The translations under genes were made by a program, and so were the position numbers. Under the pieces are notes generated by a model, which saw nothing but the letters and a program-made list of their open reading frames with translations, searched no databases and was not told the origin of the DNA. A stretch of 64,000 bases of DNA, taken from Microbacterium lacticum. Lineage in GTDB: Bacteria; Actinomycetota; Actinomycetes; Actinomycetales; Microbacteriaceae. Shown here piece after piece: positions 17,033 through 24,915 of the stretch; within the stretch, counting starts at the first letter, position 1, and each line of letters starts with the position of its first letter. Location of the stretch: assembly GCF_006716815.1 (NCBI RefSeq), contig NZ_VFPS01000002.1, forward strand, positions 186,001-250,000, written 5' to 3'.

Positions 17033-20000
17033 ATGACGGTTTCGATGCGGGTGATGAGCGCGGGCGACGGCTATGAGTACCTGCTGCGCACAGTCGCTGC
17101 CGGTGATGGCGACAGGGATCTCTCGACCCCGCTCACCAGGTATTACACGGAAGAGGGAACTCCTCCCGGGTTCTGGATGGGGTCGGGTCTGCCGTACCTC
17201 GGCGCCGGGGAGCTCACCGAAGGTGGGCGGGTCTCGGAAGCGCAGCTCCAGCTCTTGGTCGGGATGGGCCGCGACCCGATCACCGGTGAGGCGTTGGGTG
17301 AGGCGTACCGGCAGTACACGAGCGTCCAGGAACGCGTCGACAAACGCGTCACCGACCTCGACCCAGAACTCGGACCCGTGACCCGCGCCGAGCAGGTCGC
17401 TGCCATCGAGGCGGAGGAGGCCGAGCGCGGCACCCGACGTGCGGTCGCCGGCTACGACCTGACCTTCTCGGTGCCGAAGTCGCTGTCGGCGTTGTGGGGT
17501 GTTACGGATGCGGGCACGCAATCGTTGATCGCGGACGCGCATCACCAGGCAGTTGCAGAGGTGGTTGCATTCCTCGAACGAGAGGTTGCGACCACCCGCG
17601 TCGGCGCCGCCGGCCCGGAGGGTGCGGTCGCCTTCGCCGATGTCGCCGGGGTCCTCGCAACGGCATTCGACCACTACGACTCACGCAGCGGCGATCCCCA
17701 GTTGCACACGCACGTCGTCGTGAGCAACAAGGTGCTGACGGTGCAGGACCAGAAGTGGCGGACGCTGGCCGGTCGGCCGGTCCATGCCTCGGTCGTCGCT
17801 TTGTCCGAGCTGTACAACGCGACGTTGGCGGACCGGATCACCGGGACGTTCGGCATCGAGTGGGAGGCCAGGGAGCGGGGCCGGGATCGGAACCCGGCGT
17901 GGGAGCTCGCGCCGGTGCCGGAAGAGCTGGTGGCGGAGTTCTCCTCGCGTACCCGGCAGATCGAACAGGAGAAGACCCGCCTGATCGACGCCTACAAGGC
18001 CAGGCATGGCCGCGAGCCCTCGGCGAGGACGGTGTTGAAGTTGCGGGCGCAGGCGACGCTTGCGACGCGGCCGGCGAAGCAGGTGCATTCGCTCGCCGAT
18101 CTCACCACTGACTGGCGGCACCGCGCCAGCACCCTGCTGGGTGAGGACGCGACCGGGTGGGCCCGCACCGTCACCACGACCGCGGAGAAGACTGTCCTGC
18201 TGCGGGCCGATGACGTGCCGCTGGACACGATCGCCGATCTCGGCCGCTCGGTGGTCGAGGTGGTGGGTGAGAAGCGGTCGACGTGGCGGCGCTGGAACCT
18301 CCACGCCGAGGCCTCCCGGCAGCTCATGGGTGTCCGGTTCGCGACGGCGGAGGATCGGGAGGCGATCGCGGGGATGGTGACCGATGCCGCTGAACAGGCA
18401 TCGCTCCGGCTCACGCCTCCGGAGCTGGCGTCGAGCCCGTTGCTGTTCCGCCGCGCGGACGGGTCGAGCCGGTTCCGCCATCCGGCCGCCGTCTTGTTCT
18501 CGACGGAGGAGTTGCTGGCCGCCGAAGACCGTCTCCTCGACCGCTCCCACGCCACCATCGGCCCGACCGTCGAGTTCGCGAACGTCGAGAAGATCACCAG
18601 CAAGCCGGATCTGGAAGGGCGCCGCCTCGGGCAGGATCAGTCCGAAGCGCTCCAGCGAATCGCCGTCTCCGGCCGCGTTGTAGACGTGCTGGTCGGCCCG
18701 GCCGGTGCGGGCAAGACGACGGCAATGAACGCCCTGAAACGGGCCTGGGAGCAGCAGCACGGCCAGGGCTCTGTGGTTGGGCTCGCCCCGTCAGCGGCCG
18801 CGGCGCAGGTGCTTGGCGAGGAGTTGGGGGTCGAGGCTGAGAACACGGCCCGTTGGTGGCAGATGCACCTCGTCCACGGTGACACCTTCGCGAAGGATCA
18901 GCTGGTCATCGTCGATGAAGCCTCCCTCGCCGGCACCGGCTCCCTCGACCGCATCACCGGCCTCGCCGAACACGCCGGCGCGAAAGTGCTGCTGGTGGGC
19001 GACTGGTCGCAGTTGCAGGCGGTAGATGCGGGCGGGGCGTTCGGGATGCTCGTGCACGACCGCGACGACGCCCCCGAACTGACCGACGTGCACCGGTTCT
19101 CCGCCCGGTGGGAGAAGGCCAACTCCTTGAATCTGCGCCACGGCCGCACCACCGCGATCGACACCCTCATCGAACACGAACGAGTGCGGGGCGGTGAGCA
19201 GGATGCGATGGTTGACGCCGCCTACGCCGCGTGGCGGGCAGATGTGCAGGCTGGGCGGGCGTCGATCCTGGTCGCGGAGGCGTGGGAGACGGTGACCCAG
19301 CTCAACGAGCGTGCCCGCGCCGATCTCATCCTCGATGGCGCCATCACCCCCGGCCGCGAAGTCACCCTTCATGACGGGCTGAGCGCGTCAAAGGGTGATC
19401 GGGTCATCACCCGTGAGAACGACCGGCGGCTGCGGTCGAAGAACGGGAGATCGTGGGTGCGCAACGGCGACCGGTGGACGGTCACCGCCGTCAGCGAGGA
19501 CGGGTCGATCACCGTCCGCCCTGAGGGGCGTCGCTTCGGCGGCGCGATGGTGCTGCCCGCCGCGTATGTGGCGGAGCAGGTCGAGCTCGGGTACGCGATC
19601 ACCGGTCATCGCGCCCAAGGGATCACGGTCGATACCGCGCACGCGGTGGTGACGGCGACGACGACGCGGGAGAACTTCTACGTCGCGATGACCCGGGGCC
19701 GGCACGGGAACCACGCCTACGTCGCCACCGACACCGCCGACGATGCCCATGTCGCCCCGCACCCGTCCGACAACCCCGACGCCACAGCGCGGAGCGTGCT
19801 CTACGGGGTCCTCCAACACGTCGGGGCTGAGCTGTCGGCGCACGAGACGATCACGGTCGAGCAGGACCGGTGGGGGTCGATCGGTCAGCTCGCCGCGGAG
19901 TACGAGACCATCGCCCAGGCCGGCCAGCACGACCGCTGGGCGGCTCTCCTGGAAACCTCGGGCCTCACTGAGGGGCAGGTCGATGTGGTGCTCGGCTCTG

Positions 20001-20596
20001 ATGCTTATCGTGCGTTGTCGGCGGAGTTCCGGCGGGCGGAGGCGAATCACCACGACCTCGACGACCTCCTCCCGCGCCTGGTGCGAGCACGGGGCTTCGA
20101 GGATGCCGACGACATCGCCTCCGTCCTCCACCATCGCCTTGCCCGGGCCACTGCCCGCCCCGCCGGTTCCGGCCGCACCCGGCAGGCGCCACGGCTCATC
20201 GCAGGCCTCATCCCGTACGCCGCCGGGGTCACCGACCCGGAGATGCACCAGGCCCTCACCGAGCGACAGCAGTTCATCGAGCAACGCGCCAGCGCCGTCC
20301 TCACCCAGGACTTGGACGAGGGAGCGCCGTGGACGAGCGCGCTCGGGAGGACACCTGCGGATGTGAAGACGGCGGGGGCGTGGCGGCGGTTCGGGCAGGT
20401 GGTCGCGGCGTACCGGGACCGCTACCAGATCACCGACGACACCCCGCTCGGAACGATCGCGGGATCGGATGCGCAGAAGATCGACGCCGCCCGCGCCGAG
20501 ACCGCCCTGAAGCGGGCGAAGCAGCTCAGCCAGCAGACCCCGGACACCGAGCAGCCGGACCTCACCATCGAGACCCGGCAGGGCCGCACCCTCTGA
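17033..20596 (+). CDS. MobF-family conjugative relaxase with helicase domain (TrwC/TraA-like)
   Basis: A 1187-residue transfer protein. The N-terminal relaxase domain (about 1-400) has the histidine triad region HYDSRSGDPQLHTHVVV (His225 and His227) that binds the metal for nicking at oriT. The helicase part has Walker A GPAGAGKT (Lys561), Walker B LVIVDEASLAG, and the C-terminal UvrD/RecD-like motifs YAITGHRAQG and YVAMTRGRHG. It should nick, bind covalently and unwind the transferred strand. No oriT was identified; the 208 bases upstream are the first place to look. It marks this segment as derived from a conjugative plasmid or element. Confidence 0.93.
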   Translation: MTVSMRVMSAGDGYEYLLRTVAAGDGDRDLSTPLTRYYTEEGTPPGFWMGSGLPYLGAGELTEGGRVSEAQLQLLVGMGRDPITGEALGEAYRQYTSVQERVDKRVTDLDPELGPVTRAEQVAAIEAEEAERGTRRAVAGYDLTFSVPKSLSALWGVTDAGTQSLIADAHHQAVAEVVAFLEREVATTRVGAAGPEGAVAFADVAGVLATAFDHYDSRSGDPQLHTHVVVSNKVLTVQDQKWRTLAGRPVHASVVALSELYNATLADRITGTFGIEWEARERGRDRNPAWELAPVPEELVAEFSSRTRQIEQEKTRLIDAYKARHGREPSARTVLKLRAQATLATRPAKQVHSLADLTTDWRHRASTLLGEDATGWARTVTTTAEKTVLLRADDVPLDTIADLGRSVVEVVGEKRSTWRRWNLHAEASRQLMGVRFATAEDREAIAGMVTDAAEQASLRLTPPELASSPLLFRRADGSSRFRHPAAVLFSTEELLAAEDRLLDRSHATIGPTVEFANVEKITSKPDLEGRRLGQDQSEALQRIAVSGRVVDVLVGPAGAGKTTAMNALKRAWEQQHGQGSVVGLAPSAAAAQVLGEELGVEAENTARWWQMHLVHGDTFAKDQLVIVDEASLAGTGSLDRITGLAEHAGAKVLLVGDWSQLQAVDAGGAFGMLVHDRDDAPELTDVHRFSARWEKANSLNLRHGRTTAIDTLIEHERVRGGEQDAMVDAAYAAWRADVQAGRASILVAEAWETVTQLNERARADLILDGAITPGREVTLHDGLSASKGDRVITRENDRRLRSKNGRSWVRNGDRWTVTAVSEDGSITVRPEGRRFGGAMVLPAAYVAEQVELGYAITGHRAQGITVDTAHAVVTATTTRENFYVAMTRGRHGNHAYVATDTADDAHVAPHPSDNPDATARSVLYGVLQHVGAELSAHETITVEQDRWGSIGQLAAEYETIAQAGQHDRWAALLETSGLTEGQVDVVLGSDAYRALSAEFRRAEANHHDLDDLLPRLVRARGFEDADDIASVLHHRLARATARPAGSGRTRQAPRLIAGLIPYAAGVTDPEMHQALTERQQFIEQRASAVLTQDLDEGAPWTSALGRTPADVKTAGAWRRFGQVVAAYRDRYQITDDTPLGTIAGSDAQKIDAARAETALKRAKQLSQQTPDTEQPDLTIETRQGRTL

Positions 20597-20610
20597 AAGT
20601 GCAGGCGGAG

Positions 20611-21627
20611 CTACAGACGGCGGCCCGGTTCGTCGCGCTCGGCCCGCGCCTGTTCGAGGTCCAAGCTCGATCCCGTGGCCGTCCGGCCCGCCGGTCGGCT
20701 CTGCGGCGAGCCGGGGCGGTCCATCAAGGCCTGCGCATCCAGTGCACTGGTGACGAGCGTGGCGTGGCGGTCTTGGATCAGCATGTGCGGTCCCGTGCTC
20801 GCAGCGCTCGTAACCGGTCCGGGCACCGCACCCACGCCGCGGCCCAGGCGGAGCGCGTGCTCGGTCGTGACGAGCGCACCCGAGCGCGCCCCAGCCTCGG
20901 GCACGATCGTCGCCGCAGACAACGCCGCGAGCACCCGGGAACGGGCCAGGAAACGGGAGCGCGTCGGTGCGGCACCGGGCGGCTGCTCCGAGACCACCGC
21001 CCCGACAGCGCGGATCGTGTCCAGCAGCTCAGTGTTGCCGCGCGGATAGTTCCGGTCGATCCCTCCCGCCAGCACCGCGATCGTGCTCCCACCCGTGCTC
21101 AGAGCGGCGCGATGCGCCGCCGCCTCAATCCCATACGCACCACCGGCGACGATCACCTTGTCCTCCTCGGCGAGACCTGCCGCGATCTCCCCGGCCACGA
21201 GGTCGCCATAGGAGGTCGAGGCGCGGGAGCCGGTGATCGTGACCAGATCAGAGACCGGCCGCGACAGCAACGAGGTCGCGCCCTCGGCCCACAGCACGTA
21301 AGGGGCGCGCTCACCCAGATCGACCAGGCCGGCCGGCCAATCCAGGTCGCCGGGGATCAAGGGCGTGTACCTGCCATCGAGCAGGCGCGGCATCAGCTCA
21401 TCGAAGTCCGCACCGTCGGATGCCAGCCGTACCCGGTGCCGGAGCACCTCGGCATCCTCGCGCCGCAGCTCGGGCATCGCCGTGTCGGTGTCGAGCAGCC
21501 GGATCGTTTCGACGCCACCGACTCGGTTCAGCAGCCGCCCCACTCTCGCGTCGCCTGGTTCGGCGACGATCGACAGCATGACGCGGGCGGTGCGGTCATC
21601 GGGGGCGTAATCGGCCAGTGAAGCCAT
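20611..21627 (-). CDS. dprA: DprA/Smf-like DNA-processing protein
   Basis: A 338-residue protein with a DprA Rossmann-like core: TPLIPGDLDWPAGLVDL, VTITGSRASTSYGDLVA, GGAYGIEAAAHRAAL, AVLAGGIDRNYPRGN and PEAGARSGALVTTEHAL. DprA binds single-stranded DNA and loads RecA. Copies carried beside MobF relaxases in actinobacterial elements may protect or process incoming single strands; that role is inferred. I choose ATG 21627 with GGAAGGA upstream rather than 21645. The gene converges on the relaxase, 14 bases apart. Confidence 0.9.
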   Translation of the reverse strand: MASLADYAPDDRTARVMLSIVAEPGDARVGRLLNRVGGVETIRLLDTDTAMPELRREDAEVLRHRVRLASDGADFDELMPRLLDGRYTPLIPGDLDWPAGLVDLGERAPYVLWAEGATSLLSRPVSDLVTITGSRASTSYGDLVAGEIAAGLAEEDKVIVAGGAYGIEAAAHRAALSTGGSTIAVLAGGIDRNYPRGNTELLDTIRAVGAVVSEQPPGAAPTRSRFLARSRVLAALSAATIVPEAGARSGALVTTEHALRLGRGVGAVPGPVTSAASTGPHMLIQDRHATLVTSALDAQALMDRPGSPQSRPAGRTATGSSLDLEQARAERDEPGRRL

Positions 21628-21837
21628 GATCGGGTGTCCTTCCACTTCTTGCGGGCACTACCAATCAGGTGCACCGCAGCACGACAATGCAGGGTTCCGT
21701 TCGTCGGAGGTCCGGCGTATCGTGGAAGGTGAAGCGGAGCTTCCCATCTGTAGGGCTCTTCGGGGCCGCCCCTTCCTGGGGCCACCACCAACACGCCGCT
21801 TCTCGACAGTGTTCGACGTGTTGAATGGAGGCCCGCA

Positions 21838-22248
21838 ATGTTCCCCACCTCAGCCCCGGTCCGCCGCCACTGGCGACGGAGCAAGCGCACCGCCGAAGCC
21901 CTCACCCCGGTACGCCGGTTCCTGCCAACGAACCAGATCCGAGACGCCGTGACGACCCGCCGCGGCCTCAAATGGGGCGTGCCCGCGATGCTGCTCGCCG
22001 CCCCCTACCTCCTGGCCATCAAGATCCTCACGGACTTCATCGCGCAGGCCGGCCCCGGCTGGGGCTGGCTCCACTTGGTCGTGCTGCTGTGCGCGTACAA
22101 CACCTGCAAGATGTTCTGGCTCGGACCCATCAGCCTCATCCACCTCGCCCGCGCCCGCCTGCACGAGCACGCCGAGCACCGCAAGGCAGCCCGCGCAGTA
22201 CAGGTGGAGAACGAGCCGGTCCCCGTGATGGCGGGAGCAGCATCATGA
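21838..22248 (+). CDS. Small membrane protein of actinobacterial conjugative elements
   Basis: A 136-residue protein with two hydrophobic segments: LKWGVPAMLLAAPYLLAIKI (about residues 43-62) and WLHLVVLLCAYNTCKMFWLG (about 78-97). Basic ends should face the cytoplasm. From memory, this family is often labelled sulfate permease in databases, but it is far too short for a transporter. Its recurrent position beside MobF and DprA genes suggests a part in element maintenance or transfer. It overlaps the next gene by ATGA, so they are co-translated. Confidence 0.75.
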   Translation: MFPTSAPVRRHWRRSKRTAEALTPVRRFLPTNQIRDAVTTRRGLKWGVPAMLLAAPYLLAIKILTDFIAQAGPGWGWLHLVVLLCAYNTCKMFWLGPISLIHLARARLHEHAEHRKAARAVQVENEPVPVMAGAAS

Positions 22249-22637
22249 CCGCCGTCACCTATCGCCGAAGCGCAACCCAGAACCCGAGCTGGCTGGAGAG
22301 CCAGGAAGCCGAGTGCCGCACGTACGCCCGCGAGCACGGCCTGACGATCACGGACACCTTCACGAACATCGGCCGCACCGGCGACGGACTCGCCGACCTC
22401 CTCGAAGCCACCCAGAGCGACAGCGTGGACGCGGTGATCGTCAACGACCTCGCCCGCCTCGGCACGAGGACCACCGACCACCTCACCACCGTGCAGCGAC
22501 TCCACGACGCCGGAGTCGAGATCCACGTCGCAAAGGAGCGCGCGACGAGCCAGCGCGACGGACTTCTGGTCGGTGTCATGCAGGCCTACGTCGAGACCGA
22601 CACCCGACTCGTCGGCGACTCATCCCGGGAGGACTGA
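22245..22637 (+). CDS. Resolvase-like protein (serine recombinase N-terminal domain only)
   Basis: A 130-residue protein matching the catalytic domain of serine recombinases. VTYRRSATQNPSWLESQEAEC gives the catalytic Ser position, and VDAVIVNDLARLGTRTTDHL the helix with conserved Asp/Arg. It ends near residue 130 with no C-terminal helix-turn-helix, so it may be a regulator or need a partner for DNA binding. The ATG overlaps the previous stop by four bases. Confidence 0.75.
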   Translation: MTAVTYRRSATQNPSWLESQEAECRTYAREHGLTITDTFTNIGRTGDGLADLLEATQSDSVDAVIVNDLARLGTRTTDHLTTVQRLHDAGVEIHVAKERATSQRDGLLVGVMQAYVETDTRLVGDSSRED

Positions 22638-22814
22638 GTACACGCAAGTTCGTGCTCGGAGGTGGGAGGTTCGCACTTCCCGTCGTCAGTTCGAAGCAGG
22701 ACGAAGTGGGCAAGGCCGCACCGCGTCCTGATGTCGGCGTGGATCGGTAGCCTCAGAGCCGTCCACGATAGACTGAGAGCCACGGATGCTGGCACGAGAT
22801 TGGGGAGGCAGGAC

Positions 22815-23771
22815 ATGGCGCGAGCAGACCTACTCCTAGACCTTGTCGAAGCGGAGCGCCGGGGTGATCGAGACCGCTTCCGGGTGCTAGTCGAGTCGGT
22901 CATCGCTGAGGAGCGTGCCAATCAGCACCACTTGGTTGCCGACCGCCTCTCGGAGCTCATCACGACGACCGGCCAGAGCCACGTGCGCGACGACCACTCG
23001 GCGGCGATCCGCGACTTGGTACAGGAGATCGTTCCGAGCCGTCGTCTGAGCGATATCGAGCTGGCGCAGGTGCCGCACCGAGTCTTGACGGAACTCGTTG
23101 AGGAACAGAAGCGTGCCGAACTGCTGCGCAGCTACGGGATCGAGCCACGTAACCGTCTACTGCTGTCCGGACCTCCCGGCAACGGCAAGACCAGCGTCGC
23201 TGAGGCCATCGCTGCCGAGCTTATGCTTCCGTTCTACGTCGTCCGGTACGAAGGCGTCGTTTCGAGCTTCCTCGGAGAGACTGCCGCGAGGCTCGACAAC
23301 GCGTTCGAGTTCGCCCGCACTCGTCGATGCGTTCTGTTCTTCGACGAGCTCGACACCATCGCCAAGGAGCGGTCGGACGAGCACGAGACCGGAGAGATCA
23401 AACGAGTTGTCTCCACATTGCTGCTCCAAGTCGACCGTCTCCCGGCGCACGTGATCTTCATCGGTGCTACTAACCACAGCGAATTGCTTGATCGCGCGGC
23501 ATGGCGTCGATTCCAGATTCGTGCTGAACTCGACGCGCCTAGCCGCACCCAAGCAACGCAGTTTCTTGAACGACTCGCTGCTCGTCTTGGCGGCGACCTC
23601 GGATTCGCCCCCCGCACGCTGGCAGATAAGCTCGCCGGAGCGAGCTACGCGGAGTTGGAAGAGTTCGCCCTCGATGTTCGTCGCCGCGCAATTCTGGAGC
23701 TCCCGGAAAACAATCTCCGTCGGATAGTCCAGGAGCGACTTGAGCATCGGCGCGGTCAGGCAACGGGGTGA
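22815..23771 (+). CDS. ietA: AAA+ ATPase, IetA-like antitoxin/partner of the subtilase
   Basis: A 318-residue protein with a helical N-terminus and a classical AAA+ module. Walker A is SGPPGNGKTS (Lys125), Walker B is VLFFDELDTIAK (Asp177, Glu178), sensor 1 is IFIGATNHSE, and an AWRRF region supplies arginine-finger candidates. The next gene is an S8 serine protease. This ATPase-protease pair matches IetA-IetS, known from Agrobacterium Ti plasmid incompatibility/stability and counted among defence systems, where IetA counteracts the IetS toxin. The start ATG 22815 follows GGGAGGC. The stop is only nine bases before an IS481 copy that separates it from ietS. Confidence 0.85.
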   Translation: MARADLLLDLVEAERRGDRDRFRVLVESVIAEERANQHHLVADRLSELITTTGQSHVRDDHSAAIRDLVQEIVPSRRLSDIELAQVPHRVLTELVEEQKRAELLRSYGIEPRNRLLLSGPPGNGKTSVAEAIAAELMLPFYVVRYEGVVSSFLGETAARLDNAFEFARTRRCVLFFDELDTIAKERSDEHETGEIKRVVSTLLLQVDRLPAHVIFIGATNHSELLDRAAWRRFQIRAELDAPSRTQATQFLERLAARLGGDLGFAPRTLADKLAGASYAELEEFALDVRRRAILELPENNLRRIVQERLEHRRGQATG

Positions 23772-23785
23772 CCGCGGAGCCTAGG

Positions 23786-24849
23786 TGTACTGACCCAGAT
23801 CGTTGTTGACGTAGGAGAGACCTCCGGGGTCGAGTTGGAGCTGTCTAAGTTCTTCAGCTCAAACGCACGGAGGTCTCTCTTGTCTCACGCTAATGCCCGG
23901 CTGACTCCGGCCGGCCGGTTGATCATGGTTCAGCGCATCCAGTCGGGGCGTGCGGTCGCGCATGTTGCCGCGGAAATGGGGATCTCCCGCACGACCGCGT
24001 GGCGGTGGTGGCGCAGGTTCCGGGAGTGCGGCCCGGCGGGCCTGATCGATCGTTCCAGCGTCGCCCGCTCCCACCCTCGCCAGACCAAAGCGTGCGTGGA
24101 GGCGAGGGTGCGGATCATGCGGCACCTCACTCGGCGTGGGCCGGTGTTCATCGCTGACAAGCTCGGCTTGCAGGCCTCAACGGTCGGTAGGGTGTTGCGC
24201 CGCCACCACGTGCCGTTGCTGCGGGAGCTGGACCCGGTCACGGGGTCCGTGATCCGCGCGACCCGCCGATCCGCGCAGCGTTACGAGCATGATCATCCCG
24301 GGTCCCTGATCCACGTTGATGTGAAGAAACTCGGCCGTATCCCCGACGGCGGCGGATGGCGTCTGCATGGCCGCGGGCAACGTCCTGCGCGCAAGCGGGG
24401 CCTGGGTTACGACTACGTGCACACCGTCATCGACGACCATTCCCGAGTTGCTTACGCGGAGATCCACGACGACGAGAAAGGCACCACCGCGGCGGGCGTC
24501 CTCGACCGCGCGATCGCGTTCTACGCGCGCCTCGGCGTCACAGTCGAACGCGTCATCAGCGACAACGCGTTCGCTTACCGCCACTCGGCCGCGTTCAAGG
24601 CCGTGGTCGACGCGCACGGCATCCGACAGCGGTTCATCAAACCGCACTGCCCCTGGACCAACGGGAAAGTCGAACGCCTCAACCGCACCCTCGCCACCGA
24701 GTGGGCCTACGCCCGCCCCTGGAGCTCGAACGACGACCGAAAAGCAGGGTTGACGACCTGGCTCGACTACTACAACCTAGACAGGCACCACCTCGGCATC
24801 GGAGGCAAAACCCCCATCGACCGAATCAACAACGGTCGAGGTCAGTACA
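23786..24849 (+). mobile_element. IS481-family insertion sequence, type B copy 2 (1064 bp)
   Basis: The same termini and length as the copy at 5161-6224. The perfect duplication CCTAGG flanks it (23780-23785 and 24850-24855). It sits in the short gap between ietA and ietS, in the same orientation as both. Confidence 0.93.
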
Positions 24850-24854
24850 CCTAG
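23880..24854 (+). CDS. IS481-family transposase (type B)
   Basis: Translation is identical to the copy at 5255-6229. It starts at TTG after GGAGG and stops on the TAG of the flanking CCTAGG. Its 3' end points at ietS, 61 bases further on, so read-through from the transposase promoter could feed the protease gene. Confidence 0.92.
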   Translation: MSHANARLTPAGRLIMVQRIQSGRAVAHVAAEMGISRTTAWRWWRRFRECGPAGLIDRSSVARSHPRQTKACVEARVRIMRHLTRRGPVFIADKLGLQASTVGRVLRRHHVPLLRELDPVTGSVIRATRRSAQRYEHDHPGSLIHVDVKKLGRIPDGGGWRLHGRGQRPARKRGLGYDYVHTVIDDHSRVAYAEIHDDEKGTTAAGVLDRAIAFYARLGVTVERVISDNAFAYRHSAAFKAVVDAHGIRQRFIKPHCPWTNGKVERLNRTLATEWAYARPWSSNDDRKAGLTTWLDYYNLDRHHLGIGGKTPIDRINNGRGQYT

Positions 24855-24915
24855 GCCGCTCCTGGCATTCGCACCGCCAGTCGTTGATGCTCGGCCCTCA
24901 CAACGTCCGCGCGAC

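Noticed and set aside
16845..17674. A 275-codon minus-strand frame across the relaxase start
   Set aside because: Antisense to the conserved relaxase N-terminus and without any domain resemblance.
22245..22637. The resolvase-like gene as a large serine integrase
   Set aside because: It has only the catalytic-domain length (130 residues) and no recombinase or zinc-ribbon domain, so it cannot be the integrase of the element.
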